A stretch of DNA of 64,000 nucleotides from Collinsella sp. GTDB lineage: Bacteria > Actinomycetota > Coriobacteriia > Coriobacteriales > Coriobacteriaceae. Location: positions 16,940 to 80,939 of the forward strand of contig DXZS01000018.1 of NCBI GenBank assembly GCA_019419505.1, written 5' to 3'. Below, piece after piece: positions 33,254 to 41,070 of the stretch. Within the stretch, counting starts at the first letter, position 1. Each line of letters opens with the position of its first letter. A program made the position numbers and the translations under genes. Under the pieces are notes generated by a model. The model saw only the letters and a list, made by a program, of their open reading frames with translations, had not been told where the DNA came from and ran no database searches.

Positions 33254-33358
33254 CGTAAAGATTGCACCGCCCGCCCGGGATCGGCATATAGCCGGCCCGG
33301 ACAACTTTATAATGCAGGTAGAAGACCCATTTGAATCCGACCGAACAAGAGAGCGAAC

Positions 33359-34189
33359 ATGGATCGTAGTAACGTACCTGCCGTCCTGTCCATCGCAGGA
33401 TCCGATTCCAGCGGCGGCGCCGGCATTCAGGCCGATATTAAGACCATCACGGCACACCGTCTGTATGCCGAGACGGCCATCACGGCCATCACCGCACAGA
33501 ACACCCTGGGCGTCACCGCCGTGCAGAACATCTCCCCGGACATTGTCGCGGCGCAGATCGATGCCGTCTTTGACGATATCCGCCCCAGCGCCGTCAAGAT
33601 CGGCATGGTCTCCTCCGCCGAGATTATCGAGGTTATCGCCGACCGCCTGAGCGCCTGGGACGCGACAAATATCGTCGTCGACCCCGTTATGGTCGCCACC
33701 TCGGGCGCCCGCCTCATCGCCGAAGATGCCGCCGAGGCGCTCACCCGCCGCCTGTTCCCGCTGGCGACGGTTATCACGCCCAATATTCCCGAGGCCATGG
33801 CCCTGCTCGACTACGAGGTCGACTCCGAGCGCACGCAGCAAAATGCTGCCATGCTCCTCACCCGCCGCTTTGGTTGTGCATCCCTCGTTAAGGGTGGGCA
33901 TCTTGTCAACGAGGCCAACGATGTACTGGCCGAACCCGCGCCACTCGATGACGAGGGCAACCATCTGGGAGATCCACTCACCACGTGGTTCCGCCACAAG
34001 CGCATCGAGACCGACAACACGCACGGCACCGGATGCACGCTCTCGTCCGCCATCGCCTGCGCGCTGGCTCAGGGCATGGATCTTGCCGACGCCGTCAACG
34101 CCGGCAAGGCATACCTGACAGGCGCTCTGGCCGCCGGCCTGAACATGGGCAAAGGCTCCGGCCCTGTCAACCACATGTGGCAGTATTAA
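33359..34189 (+). CDS. thiD: hydroxymethylpyrimidine/phosphomethylpyrimidine kinase
   Basis: A 276-aa ribokinase-like kinase. The N-terminal SIAGSDSSGGAGIQADIKT binds HMP, VVDPVMVATSG is in the centre, and DNTHGTGCTLSSAIA near residue 220 holds the anion hole and catalytic base. It makes HMP-PP from HMP for thiamin synthesis and works with ThiC upstream. A family-specific insert of some 10 residues (LDDEGNHLGDPL) precedes the active-site loop. ThiE is not in the window. AGAGCGAAC precedes the ATG. Confidence 0.93.
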   Translation: MDRSNVPAVLSIAGSDSSGGAGIQADIKTITAHRLYAETAITAITAQNTLGVTAVQNISPDIVAAQIDAVFDDIRPSAVKIGMVSSAEIIEVIADRLSAWDATNIVVDPVMVATSGARLIAEDAAEALTRRLFPLATVITPNIPEAMALLDYEVDSERTQQNAAMLLTRRFGCASLVKGGHLVNEANDVLAEPAPLDDEGNHLGDPLTTWFRHKRIETDNTHGTGCTLSSAIACALAQGMDLADAVNAGKAYLTGALAAGLNMGKGSGPVNHMWQY

Positions 34190-34204
34190 GATTCGCAGCC
34201 CAAG

Positions 34205-34237
34205 CCACCGCAAAGGGGACAGGCACCTTTGCGGTGG
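34205..34237. repeat. palindrome between convergent thiD and SGNH genes
   Basis: CCACCGCAAAGG and CACCTTTGCGGTGG pair around GGACAGG. The AAAGGGGACAGGCACCTTT core is related to the 423-451 repeat (AAAGGGAC/GTCCCTTT). TTTGGGG follows on the plus strand. It may double as a bidirectional terminator. Confidence 0.7.
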
Positions 34238-34249
34238 TTTGGGGTCGCG

Positions 34250-34909
34250 CTACTCACCGAGCATCTCTTGGAGCTTGGCTGCCACGGCGTGACCCAGGCT
34301 CTCATGGCTTTCGGGCATCATATGCAGATAGTCGATATCGCCCGGCTCGGCAAAGTCGGCGGCATTCAAAAAGTCGCAGCCAAACTGCTCAGCCACATGT
34401 GCGTAGTACTCACCAAAATGCTCCGAGGCCTCGACGGAACGCTCGTCAAAATCGGTCATATATACATCGGCGATTTGCGGCTTGATCTTGATAGGTGCCA
34501 TCAGCAGAATACGCGGGCAGGGTGCGGCATTGGTCCAGGGAAATGCACGCACCGCGCGAATCAGCGCCATGGCGCCACGGGCGATATCGGAAGCTGTCAC
34601 GTTAAAGACCGTCTTACAGTCGTTGGTGCCCAGCATGATCACAATGGCGTCCAGCGGCTTATGGGCCTCGAGCAGCATCGGAAGTGCGCGAATGCCGTTA
34701 AGATTGGTGTCCAGATGGCACATGTCGTCGCGTACCGTCGTGCGGCCGTTGAGGCCTTCTTCAATTACATGCCAGCCCTCGCCTAAGTCACGTTGGGCCA
34801 CGCCACACCAGCGCACATCCCGCGCATAGCGCACCGCGGTGCCGTCGCGCATGCCCGCCGGATCGTAACCATAGGTGTTGCTGTCGCCAAAACATAGAAC
34901 GTTTTTCAT
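34250..34909 (-). CDS. SGNH/GDSL-family hydrolase
   Basis: A 219-aa esterase-type protein. Block I is CFGDSNTYGYDP (catalytic Ser10), the Gly block is EGLNGRTTV, the Asn block is LGTNDCK, and block V has the Asp-His in DYLHMMPESH near the end. It has no signal peptide, so it is cytosolic. Substrates could be acyl or acetyl esters; this subfamily resembles arylesterase-like acyl-CoA thioesterases. The start is at ATG 34909 after AAGGAAGGG. It lies downstream of the PARG-type gene, from which it is separated by a terminator. Confidence 0.86.
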   Translation of the reverse strand: MKNVLCFGDSNTYGYDPAGMRDGTAVRYARDVRWCGVAQRDLGEGWHVIEEGLNGRTTVRDDMCHLDTNLNGIRALPMLLEAHKPLDAIVIMLGTNDCKTVFNVTASDIARGAMALIRAVRAFPWTNAAPCPRILLMAPIKIKPQIADVYMTDFDERSVEASEHFGEYYAHVAEQFGCDFLNAADFAEPGDIDYLHMMPESHESLGHAVAAKLQEMLGE

Positions 34910-34925
34910 CGTAAGCCCTTCCTTT

Positions 34926-34966
34926 AGTAAAAAGCCGACGGGAGCAGCCTCTCCCGCCGGCTCGAC
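34926..34966 (-). terminator. terminator after the PARG-type gene
   Basis: On the minus strand AGCCGGCGGGAG pairs with CTCCCGTCGGCT around AGGCTG, followed by TTTTTACT. Confidence 0.85.
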
Positions 34967-34987
34967 CTATCTGTCAGCACGTACCGA

Positions 34988-36103
34988 TTACAGGTACTTG
35001 CGCCAGTCATCGTCATCCTCGTCGTCCTCGGCAGCAGCCTGGGCCTGCTCGGCGGCACGGGCTGCTGCGGCGCGGGCAGCAACCTGAGCATAGGACTCCT
35101 CGTTGCGCTCGGGGAAGTTTGCCAGCACGTGCTCGAACTTGGCAAAATCCTCGTCCCAGCGCGTAGAGGGCACAGCAAAAAAGACCTGCTTGACCTTAAA
35201 GTCGCCCGACGCGAGCTCCTTGCGGAAGAGCTCGGCCACGGCCTCTGCGTCAAAGCCGTTGTTGTCGCAGCCCCATGCGCCCAACACGAGCTTCTCGCGA
35301 CCCAGCTCGTCGCAGATGGCAAGCACAAAGCGAATGCGGTCGCGCAGGGCATCCAGCAGAGCATCGTCGCTCACGCGATACTCCTGGCGGGCGCGCTTAA
35401 CGTTGGGCGCGGCGGCCACGATCACGTCGGCGTATGCATGCACGTGGTTGCGGTCGAAGCGCACCGCAGGCACCACTAGGGCGCGGTTGCGATAGAGCTC
35501 GCAGTTGATGTTGCGGCGACGGTTCTCGCCGTACCACTTACGCTGCATATCGAGAACGTTGTACAGATACGAATCGGCGCACAGCGTGGCCTCCTGGCCC
35601 AGATAACCCTGAATATAGCCACCGCCCGGGTTGGTGAACGAGGCAAAGGCGAGCACGGCCATGTCGCAGAACTGCGCATAGCCACGACCGTTGTCCAGGA
35701 TGGCCTGCGTGGCGGAGGCATCGAGCACGGTGACCTCGGGCAGAACCGGAGCGGGCTCCTCAGCAGGCGCGGACTCAGCTTCAGCGATTTCCTCGGCAGG
35801 CTCCTCGACGGGCTCGAGCGCTGCCTCGACCTCGGCAGCCTCCGCGCCCTCGACGTCCTCGGCAACCTGTTCTTCGGCGGCCACAGCACTCTGAACCTTG
35901 GCCTTCATCGCCGCGACAAAGCCGGCAGGCATACCGTCAAACTCGCGAACACCGGCAAGCGAACGCTCGATATCCTTGGCGCACGCTTCGGACACAGTTG
36001 CCACGTGACGCTCGGCGGCCTTGGCACGGGCCTCGCGCTTGGGATTGGGCTGACCCGCTCGGTTGGACCTGCGGTTACGGTTCCTGTTGTCGACGTCTGC
36101 CAT
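34988..36103 (-). CDS. microbial-type PARG (TIGR02452/DUF2263) macrodomain protein
   Basis: A 371-aa protein. Residues 1-130 are low complexity: a basic start (RNRNRRSNRAG), then an Ala/Glu/Pro-rich stretch. Residues about 130-330 are a macrodomain of the microbial PARG type (FTNPGGGYIQGYLGQEATLC, YLYNVL, LVLGAWGCDNNGFD). The C-terminus is Ala/Glu-rich and ends DDEDDDDWRKYL. Such enzymes remove ADP-ribose units. The family motif GGG-X6-8-QEE appears here as GGGYIQGYLGQEA: the second, catalytic Glu is Ala. Activity is therefore doubtful, although binding of ADP-ribose could remain. AAAGGTGAC precedes the ATG. It lies downstream of a Bax-inhibitor-1 gene on the same strand, with a terminator between. 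Confidence 0.8.
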   Translation of the reverse strand: MADVDNRNRNRRSNRAGQPNPKREARAKAAERHVATVSEACAKDIERSLAGVREFDGMPAGFVAAMKAKVQSAVAAEEQVAEDVEGAEAAEVEAALEPVEEPAEEIAEAESAPAEEPAPVLPEVTVLDASATQAILDNGRGYAQFCDMAVLAFASFTNPGGGYIQGYLGQEATLCADSYLYNVLDMQRKWYGENRRRNINCELYRNRALVVPAVRFDRNHVHAYADVIVAAAPNVKRARQEYRVSDDALLDALRDRIRFVLAICDELGREKLVLGAWGCDNNGFDAEAVAELFRKELASGDFKVKQVFFAVPSTRWDEDFAKFEHVLANFPERNEESYAQVAARAAAARAAEQAQAAAEDDEDDDDWRKYL

Positions 36104-36165
36104 AAGTGGTCACCTTTCTCGGTCTCTGCCGCTATCGGCTTTTCCCATCCATGATACCCCGCCGC

Positions 36166-36201
36166 ATACAAAAAAGACGGCCCCGAAGGACCGCCTTTCG
36201 C
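36166..36201 (-). terminator. terminator of the Bax inhibitor-1 gene
   Basis: On the minus strand GGCGGTCC-TTCG-GGGCCGTC forms a stem with a stable tetraloop, followed by TTTTTTGT. Confidence 0.82.
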
Positions 36202-36241
36202 ATCGATTTACACGCACGGCAAACACCGCCGCAATTCGCCA

Positions 36242-36937
36242 CTAGTCGCGACGGCCGAGGATGTTCAGAATGCGCAGGAACACGTTGATGATGTCCACGA
36301 ACAAGTTGGATGCCATAAGCACGGCGTTGGGCAGCGTAGGCGGCACCGTCGTGGCAACATAGGTGTCGTAGCCGATAAAGCCGGCGAACACCACGATCAC
36401 GATCAGATCGGTGATGGTCTGCGAGACGCCCATGAACATCAGCACAATCTCAACCAGAATAGTGGCGAGCAGAATGCCAAAGCCGATGCCATATACGCGC
36501 TGGAAAAACTTGGGGAACGTCACGCCCAAGGCGCCATAGACAAAGGTGATGGCGGCCGTGGCGATAAAGGCAGTGTTGATGGTGGGCAGGTCGTAGTTGG
36601 CAAGGCCAAACGACGCGGTCAGGCCAAAGGTACTCGCAAAGATTATGTAGCCCACAAGGGACAGGCCCACGGACTGCTTGCTGGCGGCGGCCGACATCAT
36701 GACCATGCCGACGATGGTCAAAATAAACGAGCCAAAGACCAGCGGCAAGGCGGCGCCGCTCATCATCATGCGCGCAAACGACATGGTGCTCGTAAAGTAG
36801 GCGCCGGCGCCCATGGCGCAAAAGCCCAAGAAGATCAGGGCAGACATGGCGAGATTGTACGCGCGCGGCGACATCTCCTTGGCGCGGCTTGCGCCGCTCT
36901 CGACGGGGCCGTTCTGATAGCCCTGGATATCGTTCAT
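36242..36937 (-). CDS. Bax inhibitor-1/YccA family membrane protein
   Basis: A 231-aa protein with seven predicted membrane helices after a 25-residue cytoplasmic N-terminus. The C-terminal part has the BI-1 features GFIGYDTYVAT and SNLFVDIINVFLRILNILG. Bacterial members form pH-sensitive Ca2+ leak channels or interact with FtsH. AAAGGAC precedes the ATG at 36937. It seems to be a single-gene unit with its own terminator. Confidence 0.88.
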   Translation of the reverse strand: MNDIQGYQNGPVESGASRAKEMSPRAYNLAMSALIFLGFCAMGAGAYFTSTMSFARMMMSGAALPLVFGSFILTIVGMVMMSAAASKQSVGLSLVGYIIFASTFGLTASFGLANYDLPTINTAFIATAAITFVYGALGVTFPKFFQRVYGIGFGILLATILVEIVLMFMGVSQTITDLIVIVVFAGFIGYDTYVATTVPPTLPNAVLMASNLFVDIINVFLRILNILGRRD

Positions 36938-37021
36938 AGGTTCGTCCTTTCAAAAAGCGCCACAAATAACGGCGCAGTAGCTGACAAGATTCCTGTCATT
37001 GTACCCGAACGCCGTGCGTCC

Positions 37022-37360
37022 TTACCTACGGCGCTCGCCCTCGAGCGTACGGTCGAATGCCCACACCCACCAACGCATCAGATGGGCCTGCGAGCCATCT
37101 GGTCGTTCACGCGTCTGGTCCTCCAGATACAACTCGGTCGCGTGCCCGCCAAAACGCACCTTATAGGTTGCCGTACGAATGCCGTGAACCGTCAGGCCAA
37201 ACCCAGTGGTCGAGACAATCTCGTCAATCGTAAAGCAACGACCGTCGACCCAGCAGACGGCGACTGGCACGACTTGTCCGCCCGCGAGGATGCGAGCCAC
37301 GACGTCCACATACTGCTTGTGTACGCGCCGAGTTTTGCCGTCTGTCTGTCGATATTCCAT
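37022..37360 (-). CDS. hypothetical protein, possibly DUF6504-like
   Basis: A 112-aa soluble protein. The stretches KQYVDVVARILAGGQVVPVAVCWVDGRCFTIDE and TYKVRFGGHATELYLED resemble small actinobacterial proteins of the DUF6504 type, found next to DNA polymerase genes; the match is by eye and uncertain. AGGAGGC lies only one base from ATG 37360, so the real start may be different (the frame extends to 37447). No membrane segment. Function unknown. Confidence 0.55.
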   Translation of the reverse strand: MEYRQTDGKTRRVHKQYVDVVARILAGGQVVPVAVCWVDGRCFTIDEIVSTTGFGLTVHGIRTATYKVRFGGHATELYLEDQTRERPDGSQAHLMRWWVWAFDRTLEGERRR

Positions 37361-37549
37361 GCCTCCTATTATCGAACGCATGTTTGCATGTTGTAAAGCG
37401 AACAGACTGTGGTTTTGGAGTGTCGTAGCAATCGCACGTGTCCGCATGGCGTGTTAGCAAAAAGAATACCCGCGGTCAACAGGACTAATATTCAATTTTA
37501 GTGCCAAAAAATCCACTTCTCACGTCAGAACTCCGTTAAGAAACCCACA

Positions 37550-37580
37550 GGAGGTGATAGGATTTATCATGTTTTTGTAA
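37550..37580 (+). other. perfect Shine-Dalgarno and three-codon ORF before the PiT gene
   Basis: AGGAGGTGAT, the full complement of the 16S rRNA 3' end, is followed by ATG-TTT-TTG-TAA (37569-37580). The PiT start at 37611 is 30 nt downstream and in the same frame. A minimal leader that loads ribosomes is possible. Confidence 0.45.
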
Positions 37581-37610
37581 CGTGCCTGCAAACTTCGAGA
37601 AAGCCCATAT

Positions 37611-38660
37611 ATGGACGTAACGTTCTCAACCTTCCTCGGCCAAATTGTGTCGAACCCAGTCCTTGCCGTCACCGTGATCCTCGCGCTCGGCGCCATCTTC
37701 GTCAACGGATGGACCGACGCGCCCAACGCCATCGCGACCTGCGTCACTACGCGTTGCATGCCCGCCCGCGCCGCCATTCTCATGAGCGCCGCATTCAACT
37801 TCCTCGGCGTGCTCATCATGACGCACTTTAATGCGAGCGTCGCCAACACCATCTCACATATCGTCGACTTTGGCGGAAACAGCACCATGGCGCTCGCGTG
37901 CCTCTGCGCAGCGCTGTTCTCCATCGTCGTCTACGGCGCCACAGCATCGCGTTTTGGCATCCCCACTTCGCAAAGCCACAGCCTTATCGCCGGCCTGACC
38001 GGTGCCGCTATCGCCCTCGGCGGCGCGAGCAGCGTCAACGTCCACGAGTGGATGAAGGTCATCTACGGCCTGGCGCTCTCCATCGGCCTGGGCTTTGTCA
38101 TGGGCTGGGTCCTGTGCAAACTCGTCTCGGTTCTTTTCGCCGCCGCCAACAGGCGACGTGCCAATGTCTTCTTTAAATACGCTCAGATCGCGAGCGCTGC
38201 GGCCATGAGCTTTATGCACGGCGCGCAGGATGGACAGAAGTTCATCGGCGTGCTCTTTTTAGGCGTGGCCTTCGCAAACGGCCAGACCAGCGTCGGCGAT
38301 GCCGGCATCCCCATCTGGATTATGCTGCTGTGCTCGGCCACCATGGGTATCGGCACCAGCGTCGGCGGCGAGCGCATCATAAAGTCCGTCGGCCAGAGCA
38401 TGGTTAAGCTCGAGAAGTATCAGGGCTTCTCCGCCGACCTCGCGGGCGCCGCGAACCTGCTGCTTGCCACCCTTACCGGCATCCCCGTGTCCTCCACACA
38501 CATCAAGACCTGCGCCATCATGGGCGTCGGTGCCGTCAAGCGCCTCTCGGCCATCAACTTCGGCGTCGTTAAGGACATGATGTTCACCTGGTTCTTCACC
38601 TTCCCCGCCTGCGGACTCATCAGCTTTGTCATGGCCAAGCTGTTCATGATGTTCCTCTAG
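37611..38660 (+). CDS. pit: inorganic phosphate transporter, PiT family
   Basis: A 349-aa membrane protein with about ten helices. The two PiT signatures are the N-terminal NGWTDAPNAIAT (residues 32-43) and the C-terminal GIPVSSTHIKT. It moves phosphate, usually as a metal-phosphate complex, with protons across the membrane. The DUF47 gene follows by 67 bp, the usual partner. The ribosome site of this ATG (GAGAAAG) is weak; the far stronger one upstream serves the three-codon ORF. Pst genes for high-affinity uptake lie 5 kb away. Confidence 0.93.
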   Translation: MDVTFSTFLGQIVSNPVLAVTVILALGAIFVNGWTDAPNAIATCVTTRCMPARAAILMSAAFNFLGVLIMTHFNASVANTISHIVDFGGNSTMALACLCAALFSIVVYGATASRFGIPTSQSHSLIAGLTGAAIALGGASSVNVHEWMKVIYGLALSIGLGFVMGWVLCKLVSVLFAAANRRRANVFFKYAQIASAAAMSFMHGAQDGQKFIGVLFLGVAFANGQTSVGDAGIPIWIMLLCSATMGIGTSVGGERIIKSVGQSMVKLEKYQGFSADLAGAANLLLATLTGIPVSSTHIKTCAIMGVGAVKRLSAINFGVVKDMMFTWFFTFPACGLISFVMAKLFMMFL

Positions 38661-38727
38661 TCAAACCGAACGTCCATCTGGACCGCAACACTTCGCCCAC
38701 CCGTCTTCGCCTCGAAAGGACCCACCC

Positions 38728-39351
38728 ATGGCTAAGAAACCCGATTCGTTCTACTTTGACAACTACGTCGCCTGCGCCGACCTCGCCGTCCAGGCCGCCG
38801 AGCTGCTTACCCAGATTTTTGAGAACTTCGATCCCGCGCAGATTCACGACATGCTCAATAAGATGCATGCGATTGAGCATGCGGCAGACAAGAAGCACCA
38901 CGAGCTCGAAGACGCCCTGCTCACCGCCTTTATCACCCCGCTCGAGCGCGAGGATCTGGATCTGATGAGCTGCGCGCTCGACACCGTGCTCGACCGTATT
39001 GAGGGCGTCGTGCAGCGCGTCTACTTCACCAACATTCAGAGCATCCATCCCGACGCCATCGTCATCGCCCACAAGGTGACTGACGCCTGCCGCGCCATGA
39101 AAGACCTGATGGTCGAGCTTCCCAACTACCGCAAGTCCAAAACGCTGCGCGAGCTGGTCATCCAGATCAACACCATCGAGTCCGAGGCCGACGAGCTCTA
39201 CATCAACGCCATGCGCAACCTGCACGTTAACGGCAAGGATCCGCTCGAGGTCATCGCTTGGCGTGACGTCTACGCCTTCCTGGAGTACTGCGCCGACTGC
39301 TGCGAGAATGTGGCCGATGTTGTGGATTCGATTGTCATGAAGAACAGTTAA
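38728..39351 (+). CDS. DUF47/PhoU-like phosphate transport accessory protein
   Basis: A 207-aa all-helical protein of the DUF47 (PhoU-related) family, with repeated heptad-like blocks (MLNKMHAIEHAADKKHHELE, LDTVLDRIEGVV, IESEADELY). The conserved EhaaD and ESEaDelY segments are metal-binding in PhoU-like folds. Members are cotranscribed with PiT transporters and thought to regulate them. GAAAGGACC precedes the ATG. A long inverted repeat follows the stop. Confidence 0.9.
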   Translation: MAKKPDSFYFDNYVACADLAVQAAELLTQIFENFDPAQIHDMLNKMHAIEHAADKKHHELEDALLTAFITPLEREDLDLMSCALDTVLDRIEGVVQRVYFTNIQSIHPDAIVIAHKVTDACRAMKDLMVELPNYRKSKTLRELVIQINTIESEADELYINAMRNLHVNGKDPLEVIAWRDVYAFLEYCADCCENVADVVDSIVMKNS

Positions 39352-39478
39352 TTGGGGGTACGTGTCCCGGCGGTCGCGGGCCCGGCCACTAATAACCTTT
39401 TTCACTCCGGCTGCAAGCAGAGTCGTTCAAAAGGTTATTAGTGGCCGGGCCCGCTCCCTTACGTACCACCATTGGGAA
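39347..39478. repeat. long inverted repeat after the DUF47 gene
   Basis: Inner arms of 25 nt (39377-39401 and 39429-39453) pair perfectly: CGGGCCCGGCCACTAATAAC plus CTTTT and the reverse complement. Outer GGTACGT/ACGTACC blocks and AGTT/AACT ends extend it to the DUF47 stop. The centre has a nested CTGC/GCAG stem. It shares GGGCC-GGCC and TAAC-TTTT blocks with the 25521-25730 element. Confidence 0.75.
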
Positions 39479-39479
39479 C

Positions 39480-39571
39480 TTTGGCTGATAGTTATAGCGC
39501 AATGGGGGTTTGGCTGAAGGGACCTTTGGTATCCGTTCGGACACTTTGGCCCTCGATGAGCGTTTGGCTGA
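39480..39571 (+). repeat. three TTTGGCTGA direct repeats in a T-rich leader
   Basis: TTTGGCTGA occurs at 39480-39488, 39509-39517 and 39563-39571, with further TTTGG words between and after. The stretch precedes the nitroreductase gene and has a base composition unlike the surroundings. Spacings are 29 and 54 bp. Confidence 0.5.
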
Positions 39572-39637
39572 TTGCTGCTTTGGGTACTGTTTGGGTTACT
39601 TTGGGTTTGTTTGATTTTTAATTGTTGGAGGGCTTGT

Positions 39638-40168
39638 ATGTCTTATTTGGATCTGGCTCGGGGTCGGTATTCTTGTCGTGAATTTCAGGATCGTTCTGTT
39701 GAGCAGGCTGTGGTGGATGCCATTGTTGAGGCTGGGCGGATTGCTCCTTCTGCTTGTAATAATCATCCTTCTCGTGTGATGGTGCTGGATACGCCTGAGC
39801 TTCTGGAGAAGGCTGCTGCTTGTCAGCCTCGGTTTGCTCGTGATGGATCTATCTTTGGCGCTCCGCTCATCTTCCTTATTTGCAGCGTTACCGATGATGC
39901 TTGGGTGCGCCCGTATGATCAGATGAATTCCAGCGAAATCGATACGTCCATCGTGTGTGATCAGATGATGATGGAGGCCACCGAGCAGGGCCTGGGAACG
40001 TGCTGGGTATGCCATTTTAAGCCTGAGGTGGCACAGGAGCAGTTCAATCTGCCCAAGGGCGTCTATCCCTATCACATGCTCGTCTGTGGATATCCTGCCG
40101 ACCACATCGCCGATCCCGAGCATCGCGAGGCCCGTACCATTCCCCTCTCCGACTTCCTCCTCAAGTAG
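39638..40168 (+). CDS. nitroreductase family protein
   Basis: A 176-aa FMN-dependent nitroreductase-fold protein. FMN-binding features are RGRYSCREFQDRSVE at the N-terminus, RIAPSACNNHPSRVMV (the APSA-NNQP-like block) and EATEQGLGTCWV in the second half. The reductase substrate is unknown. GGAGGG with 6-nt spacing supports ATG 39638. The first half uses T- and G-ending codons almost only (TCT, GCT, CGG, GTT), while the second half uses the C-ending codons of the rest of the window, so the gene looks mosaic or under a special 5' constraint. Confidence 0.87.
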   Translation: MSYLDLARGRYSCREFQDRSVEQAVVDAIVEAGRIAPSACNNHPSRVMVLDTPELLEKAAACQPRFARDGSIFGAPLIFLICSVTDDAWVRPYDQMNSSEIDTSIVCDQMMMEATEQGLGTCWVCHFKPEVAQEQFNLPKGVYPYHMLVCGYPADHIADPEHREARTIPLSDFLLK

Positions 40169-40197
40169 GTTTTGGGACATGCCCTAAAACCTACCTT
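40164..40197 (+). repeat. hairpin overlapping the nitroreductase stop
   Basis: AGTAGGTTTT and AAAACCTACC-type arms pair around GGGACATGCCCT, itself partly self-complementary. The stop codon TAG is in the left arm. CTTTTA follows. Confidence 0.55.
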
Positions 40198-40215
40198 TTA
40201 CCGCTCACCCATTCG

Positions 40216-40253
40216 CCGAGTTCTGCGCCACAATGTGCAGGGCTCGGTTTTTT
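40216..40253 (+). terminator. nitroreductase terminator
   Basis: CCGAGTTCTGC pairs with GCAGGGCTCGG around CCACAATGT, followed by TTTTTT. Confidence 0.75.
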
Positions 40254-40275
40254 ATGTTGCGCGCCCCTGCACAGT

Positions 40276-40311
40276 CATAAAAAAGGACCCGCAAGCTGCG
40301 GGTCCTTTCTA
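40276..40311 (-). terminator. divIVA terminator (possibly bidirectional)
   Basis: AAAGGACCCGCA pairs with TGCGGGTCCTTT around AGC; the minus strand continues TTTTTTATG. It lies 25 nt after the divIVA stop. Confidence 0.88.
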
Positions 40312-40334
40312 GGCACTAAATTGTAGGCCGAATG

Positions 40335-41009
40335 TTAGTCCAGGTCGTCGGCAGCAAAGTTGTCGATCGGGGCGAAGGGATCGGCCACGGGGACAACCGG
40401 GTCAGCGACGGGCAGCGGCTCGGCGGGAACAGTCACTGCAGGAGAAGCGGCAGAACCGACCGGCGTGGAGGCCATCAGATCGGCCGGGAAGGAATTCTGG
40501 GCATCGTCCATGAAGTGCTGGATGAGCTTGAGGTACTCGGCCTTGAACTCCTCACGAGAAGCCTTGAGACGATCGATCTCCTCGAGCTCGGCCTGCTTCT
40601 CGGTCAGAGCCTGGCGGATAACCTCGCGGGCCTTGGCGTCAGCCTCGTTGCGGATACGCTCAGCGTTCTCGTTGGCATCGTTGACGATGGTCTCAGCGGT
40701 CTGCTGGGCAGCGATCAGGGCAGCGGAAATCTGGCGCTCCTGAGCGGAGAAGTCAGGGGCGGGAACAGTCACGGGGGCGGCAGGAACGGCCTGGGCGGTG
40801 GCATCCTGAGCTTGGGCAAGCTGAGCCTGCGCATCGGCAAGCTGCTGCTCGGTAGCAGTCAGACGACCCTTAAGGTCGACGATCTTAGCGAGCATAGCGT
40901 CAACCTCGGAGGACAGCGTCTCCAAGAAGACGTCGACCTCAGCAGGATCGTAGCCACGCTTGGCCTCAGAGAAAGTCTGAGCCTGGATGTCTGCAGGGGT
41001 AATAGCCAT
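40335..41009 (-). CDS. divIVA: DivIVA family protein
   Basis: A 224-aa coiled-coil protein. The N-terminal membrane-binding domain has ITPADIQAQTFSEAKRGYDPAEVDVFLE, which is the DivIVA signature (F-x-x-x-x-x-GYdxxEVDxFL). Coils cover about residues 30-70 and 90-170, and the tail is Pro/Val-rich and acidic. In Actinobacteria DivIVA (Wag31) marks curved membrane and organises polar growth and division. It is the last gene of the sepF-yggT-divIVA group, with its own terminator. Confidence 0.92.
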   Translation of the reverse strand: MAITPADIQAQTFSEAKRGYDPAEVDVFLETLSSEVDAMLAKIVDLKGRLTATEQQLADAQAQLAQAQDATAQAVPAAPVTVPAPDFSAQERQISAALIAAQQTAETIVNDANENAERIRNEADAKAREVIRQALTEKQAELEEIDRLKASREEFKAEYLKLIQHFMDDAQNSFPADLMASTPVGSAASPAVTVPAEPLPVADPVVPVADPFAPIDNFAADDLD

Positions 41010-41070
41010 AACAAGTCTCCTTTTTCATCGCCTCGGCGCTACACGCCCGACGTAAGTTACTAAGTCAGTT

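Noticed and set aside
39480..39571. CRISPR-like array of TTTGGCTGA repeats
   Set aside because: Repeats are only 9 nt, spacers are unequal (20 and 45 nt), and no cas gene is present.
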